Below, in pieces: positions 33,377-35,132 of a DNA stretch of 35,132 bases. Under the pieces are notes generated by a model. It searched no databases. It was not told where the DNA came from and worked only from the letters and a program-made list of their open reading frames with translations. The number at the start of each line of letters is the position of its first letter. The first letter of the stretch is position 1. This stretch comes from JANXQE01 sp035651635 (GTDB lineage Bacteria; Verrucomicrobiota; Verrucomicrobiia; Limisphaerales; UBA8199): assembly GCA_035651635.1 (NCBI GenBank), contig DASRFK010000066.1:1-35132 (forward strand), written 5' to 3'. The position numbers and the translations under genes were made by a program.

Positions 33377-34189
33377 ATGAACAGCGAATCCCGAAACATC
33401 TTTCCTCTGCCGCATCGCGTGACGATTGCCGATCGAGCGTTCACGCTCATCGAGTTGCTGGTGATTTTGGCTATCGTGATTACCTTGCTCGCGGTCGCCT
33501 GGCCGGCCTTGAGCCATACTCGCAACCAGGCGCAGGACGCGATTGATATTTACAACCACCGGCAGTTAATGGCCGCCGCCGCGCTCTACTCGGCTGACCA
33601 AAACGAGTCGCTGCCAGGAAATGGTTGGGGAACCACCAGTGACTGTTGGGCGCATGAGGGGAACATTCCGGTCTACAACGGCACCATTACGGCGGCAACC
33701 TTTCCGGCCGCGCTCTCAAACCAAGTCCAGTTTTGTCAACGCGGACAGCTTTTCTCCTATGTGAGAAGCCCGGCGATTTTCAAATGCCCCATGGATGTCA
33801 CGAACGAGGTGTATTTTCAGCGTGAAATTCTTTTTAGCAGCTACACCTGGAACGGAGCGGTTTGCGCTTACGGTTTCCTGCCGGACGGAGTCAGCTTAAA
33901 AATTACGCAGTTCAAACCAAACTCTCTGCTCGAATGGGAATTCGACGAGCAAACCCCGTTTTATGTAAACGATTGTTCCGAGTATCCTGACGAGGGCATT
34001 TCCAGTCGGCACGGCAGCTACGCCACGGCTGGGTTAGTCTCAGGGGGGACACAGAGAATTCCCATAAAAGAATGGTACAGTTCATTGTACGCTGGTCAGC
34101 AAGCCGCGCGCGGGACGACCATTCCCCAATCGCAGCGTCCGAATCAAGCGTGGTGCAATCCGCAGGTTCGTTCGGGCTTGGAAAACTGA
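33377..34189 (+). CDS. Pseudopilin-like protein coupled to the propeller gene
   Basis: This is a 270-residue protein with a long-leader prepilin signal: cleavage is expected between Ala21 and Phe22 (RAFTLIELLVILAIV), with Glu26 at +5. The helix continues to LAVAWPALSHTRNQAQDA. The outer domain has ALYSADQNESLPGNGWG and several cysteines (CWAH, CQRG, CPMD, CAYG, CSEYP) that could form disulfides. The stop of the preceding gene is embedded in its ribosome binding site (TTTAGGAGCTGACGCATG), so the two are translated together. The pairing of a pseudopilin with a propeller protein hints at a surface or secretion complex. This copy is not closely related to those at 22289-24358. Confidence 0.88.
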   Translation: MNSESRNIFPLPHRVTIADRAFTLIELLVILAIVITLLAVAWPALSHTRNQAQDAIDIYNHRQLMAAAALYSADQNESLPGNGWGTTSDCWAHEGNIPVYNGTITAATFPAALSNQVQFCQRGQLFSYVRSPAIFKCPMDVTNEVYFQREILFSSYTWNGAVCAYGFLPDGVSLKITQFKPNSLLEWEFDEQTPFYVNDCSEYPDEGISSRHGSYATAGLVSGGTQRIPIKEWYSSLYAGQQAARGTTIPQSQRPNQAWCNPQVRSGLEN

Positions 34190-34342
34190 GCGAGCGCATT
34201 AGTGCGAGCTCTTCAAAGTACTCCGAGTACTTGAAACCAAAGGGTCACGTCTCAACAAAAACACGTCGACTCAAGGGTGGCAATTTGGTTCGGAACACCA
34301 CAACGGCAGGTGGCGAACGGCCCGGTACATTGATGGATCGGT
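34190..34342. other. Gap between convergent genes with a short palindrome
   Basis: No gene fits. It contains the near-perfect palindrome AAGTACTCCGAGTACTT (34216-34232) and otherwise unremarkable sequence. Confidence 0.5.
34216..34232. promoter_or_regulatory. Short perfect palindrome between convergent genes
   Basis: AAGTACTC and GAGTACTT are separated by one base. It has no T-run and lies between two convergent genes, so it could be an operator-like site, a weak structure at the transcript ends or chance. No protein is known to bind it. Confidence 0.3.
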
Positions 34343-35029
34343 TCAGGGTTTGTCCGGTTCGCCCAGCTTGCGAATCCAGATGTTCCGGTAGCGCACCGGA
34401 TTATTGTGATCCTGCAACTCGATGAAGACTTCCGCCGGATGCGGCCCGACATACTTCGAGAGCGTCTTCCAAGGCACGGCAGCGCTGATGCCATCGGTCG
34501 AACCGGTGAACTCGTAGTGGTTCTGCACCACGACTCCGTTGTGCAGCACGGTCACGCAGGCTTTCTTGGCCAACTCTCCTTTTTCGTTCCAGCGCGGCGA
34601 TTCGAAGATGATGTCATAGGTCTGCCATTCTCCTGGAGGCTTGCTGGCGTTGACCAACGGCGGCGATTGGCCGTAGATCGCGCCGGCCTGGCCGTCCGGG
34701 TAGGTTTTGGCGTGGTAGGAATCAAGCACTTGGACCTCGTACATGCCGTTGATCAGAATGCCGCTGTTGCCACGGCCCTGGCCGGTGCCTCGCGGTGGAT
34801 TGGGTGCCGCCCACTCGACGTGCAATTGGAAATCGGCCCATTTGCCCCGCGTGCGGATGCCGCCACCCCGCGCCGCGGTTTCGACATAGCCATCAATGAC
34901 CTTCCAGTGCGCGTCCTGGCCGCGGTTGTTCTGCCACTTGGAAAGGTCGTTTCCGTCGAAAAGCACCTCCGCGTCGGAAGGCGCGGGAGCGCCCTGGCTA
35001 AAGGTTAATGCCTTTCGGTAATTATTCAT
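34343..35029 (-). CDS. DUF1080-family (3-keto-disaccharide hydrolase-like) protein
   Basis: This is a 228-residue protein of the DUF1080 concanavalin-like fold: EVLFDGNDLSKWQ, HWKVIDGYVE, GGIRTRGKWADFQLHVEW, NSGILINGMYEVQVLDSYHA, GAIYGQSPPLVNASKPPGEW and a closing IELQDHNNPVRYRNIWIRKL. These are the core motifs of the family, several members of which act on 3-keto sugars. The usual signal peptide is missing from the ATG at 35029; the frame stays open upstream, so the true start may lie beyond the window edge. Another frame ends in a TGA that overlaps this ATG. Confidence 0.92.
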   Translation of the reverse strand: MNNYRKALTFSQGAPAPSDAEVLFDGNDLSKWQNNRGQDAHWKVIDGYVETAARGGGIRTRGKWADFQLHVEWAAPNPPRGTGQGRGNSGILINGMYEVQVLDSYHAKTYPDGQAGAIYGQSPPLVNASKPPGEWQTYDIIFESPRWNEKGELAKKACVTVLHNGVVVQNHYEFTGSTDGISAAVPWKTLSKYVGPHPAEVFIELQDHNNPVRYRNIWIRKLGEPDKP

Positions 35030-35132
35030 CAGCTGCCTCGAGGACTGATATGGTAAGGGGCTCGGTCGAACTTTTCTGATGCTTTTTGCGCGGCCAACGC
35101 TGGATCGGTTGGCGCATCGCGCGTGGGCAGGA
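35029..35132 (-). CDS. C-terminal end of an upstream gene (partial)
   Basis: A minus-strand frame enters from the right edge and ends with TGA at 35031-35029, overlapping the ATG of the DUF1080 gene as TGATG. Its last residues (DAPTDPALAAQKASEKFDRA, PYHISPRGS) have a more natural composition than the other two frames, all of which are open here. It is probably the tail of the gene upstream in the operon. Family unknown; the short length makes the call tentative. Confidence 0.35.
   Translation of the reverse strand, partial: LPTRDAPTDPALAAQKASEKFDRAPYHISPRGS

Overview
The window looks like a chromosomal stretch from a member of the Verrucomicrobiota, probably of the Pedosphaera/Limisphaera type. 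This is inferred from gene content; no rRNA or tRNA is present. The pointers are several pseudopilin-like proteins with an (A/G)-F-[TS]-L-[IV]-E-L leader, large secreted repeat proteins (Ig-like, glycine-rich, beta-propeller and YadA/S74 types) that share a C-terminal module ending in RFYRI or similar, a VanZ-LamG fusion, a DUF1080-type domain protein, and dispersed palindromic repeats of about 100 bp.

Layout. 1-2071 (+): a run of four genes I cannot name; the second and third carry a related domain. 2384-4570 (+): a secreted FnIII/six-Ig protein. 4617-6116 (-): a VanZ-LamG membrane protein. 6397-6520: a palindromic repeat. 6687-8412 (+): a PAS histidine kinase and a stand-alone receiver. 8516-9446 (-): the remains of a type I restriction operon, with a 28-codon hsdM start fragment, an intact zeta-toxin-like kinase, a small partner gene and a 41-codon hsdR start fragment. 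9935-15175 (-): a glycine-rich giant secreted protein. 15488-16039 (-): a TPR lipoprotein. 19691-16326 (-): a GntR/ABC transporter operon of five genes with a recognisable promoter. 22245-19991 (-): a membrane alpha/beta hydrolase translationally coupled to a family 2 glycosyltransferase. 22289-24358: three copies of a pseudopilin gene, one intact, one frameshifted and one decayed. 24340-27061: a GFA-family zinc protein, a secreted GyrI-like protein, a remnant of a secreted repeat protein and an M15-like peptidase-fold protein. 29843-27268 (-): a YadA-like/S74 surface protein with a small secreted partner. 30304-34189 (+): a PD40 beta-propeller protein coupled to a pseudopilin-like protein. 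35132-34343 (-): a DUF1080 protein and the tail of an upstream gene.

Much of the coding capacity goes to exported or cell-surface proteins. Four of them share a C-terminal module of about 50-70 residues, which may be an export or surface-attachment signal. The most unusual locus is the decayed type I restriction operon. The hsd genes have been lost by deletion and by a repeat at the break, yet the kinase and its small partner remain open and coupled by ATGA overlaps. This suggests a toxin/antitoxin-like guard module that sat between the hsdM/hsdS part and hsdR and outlived the restriction system. Functions are read from motifs seen by eye; no database search was possible.
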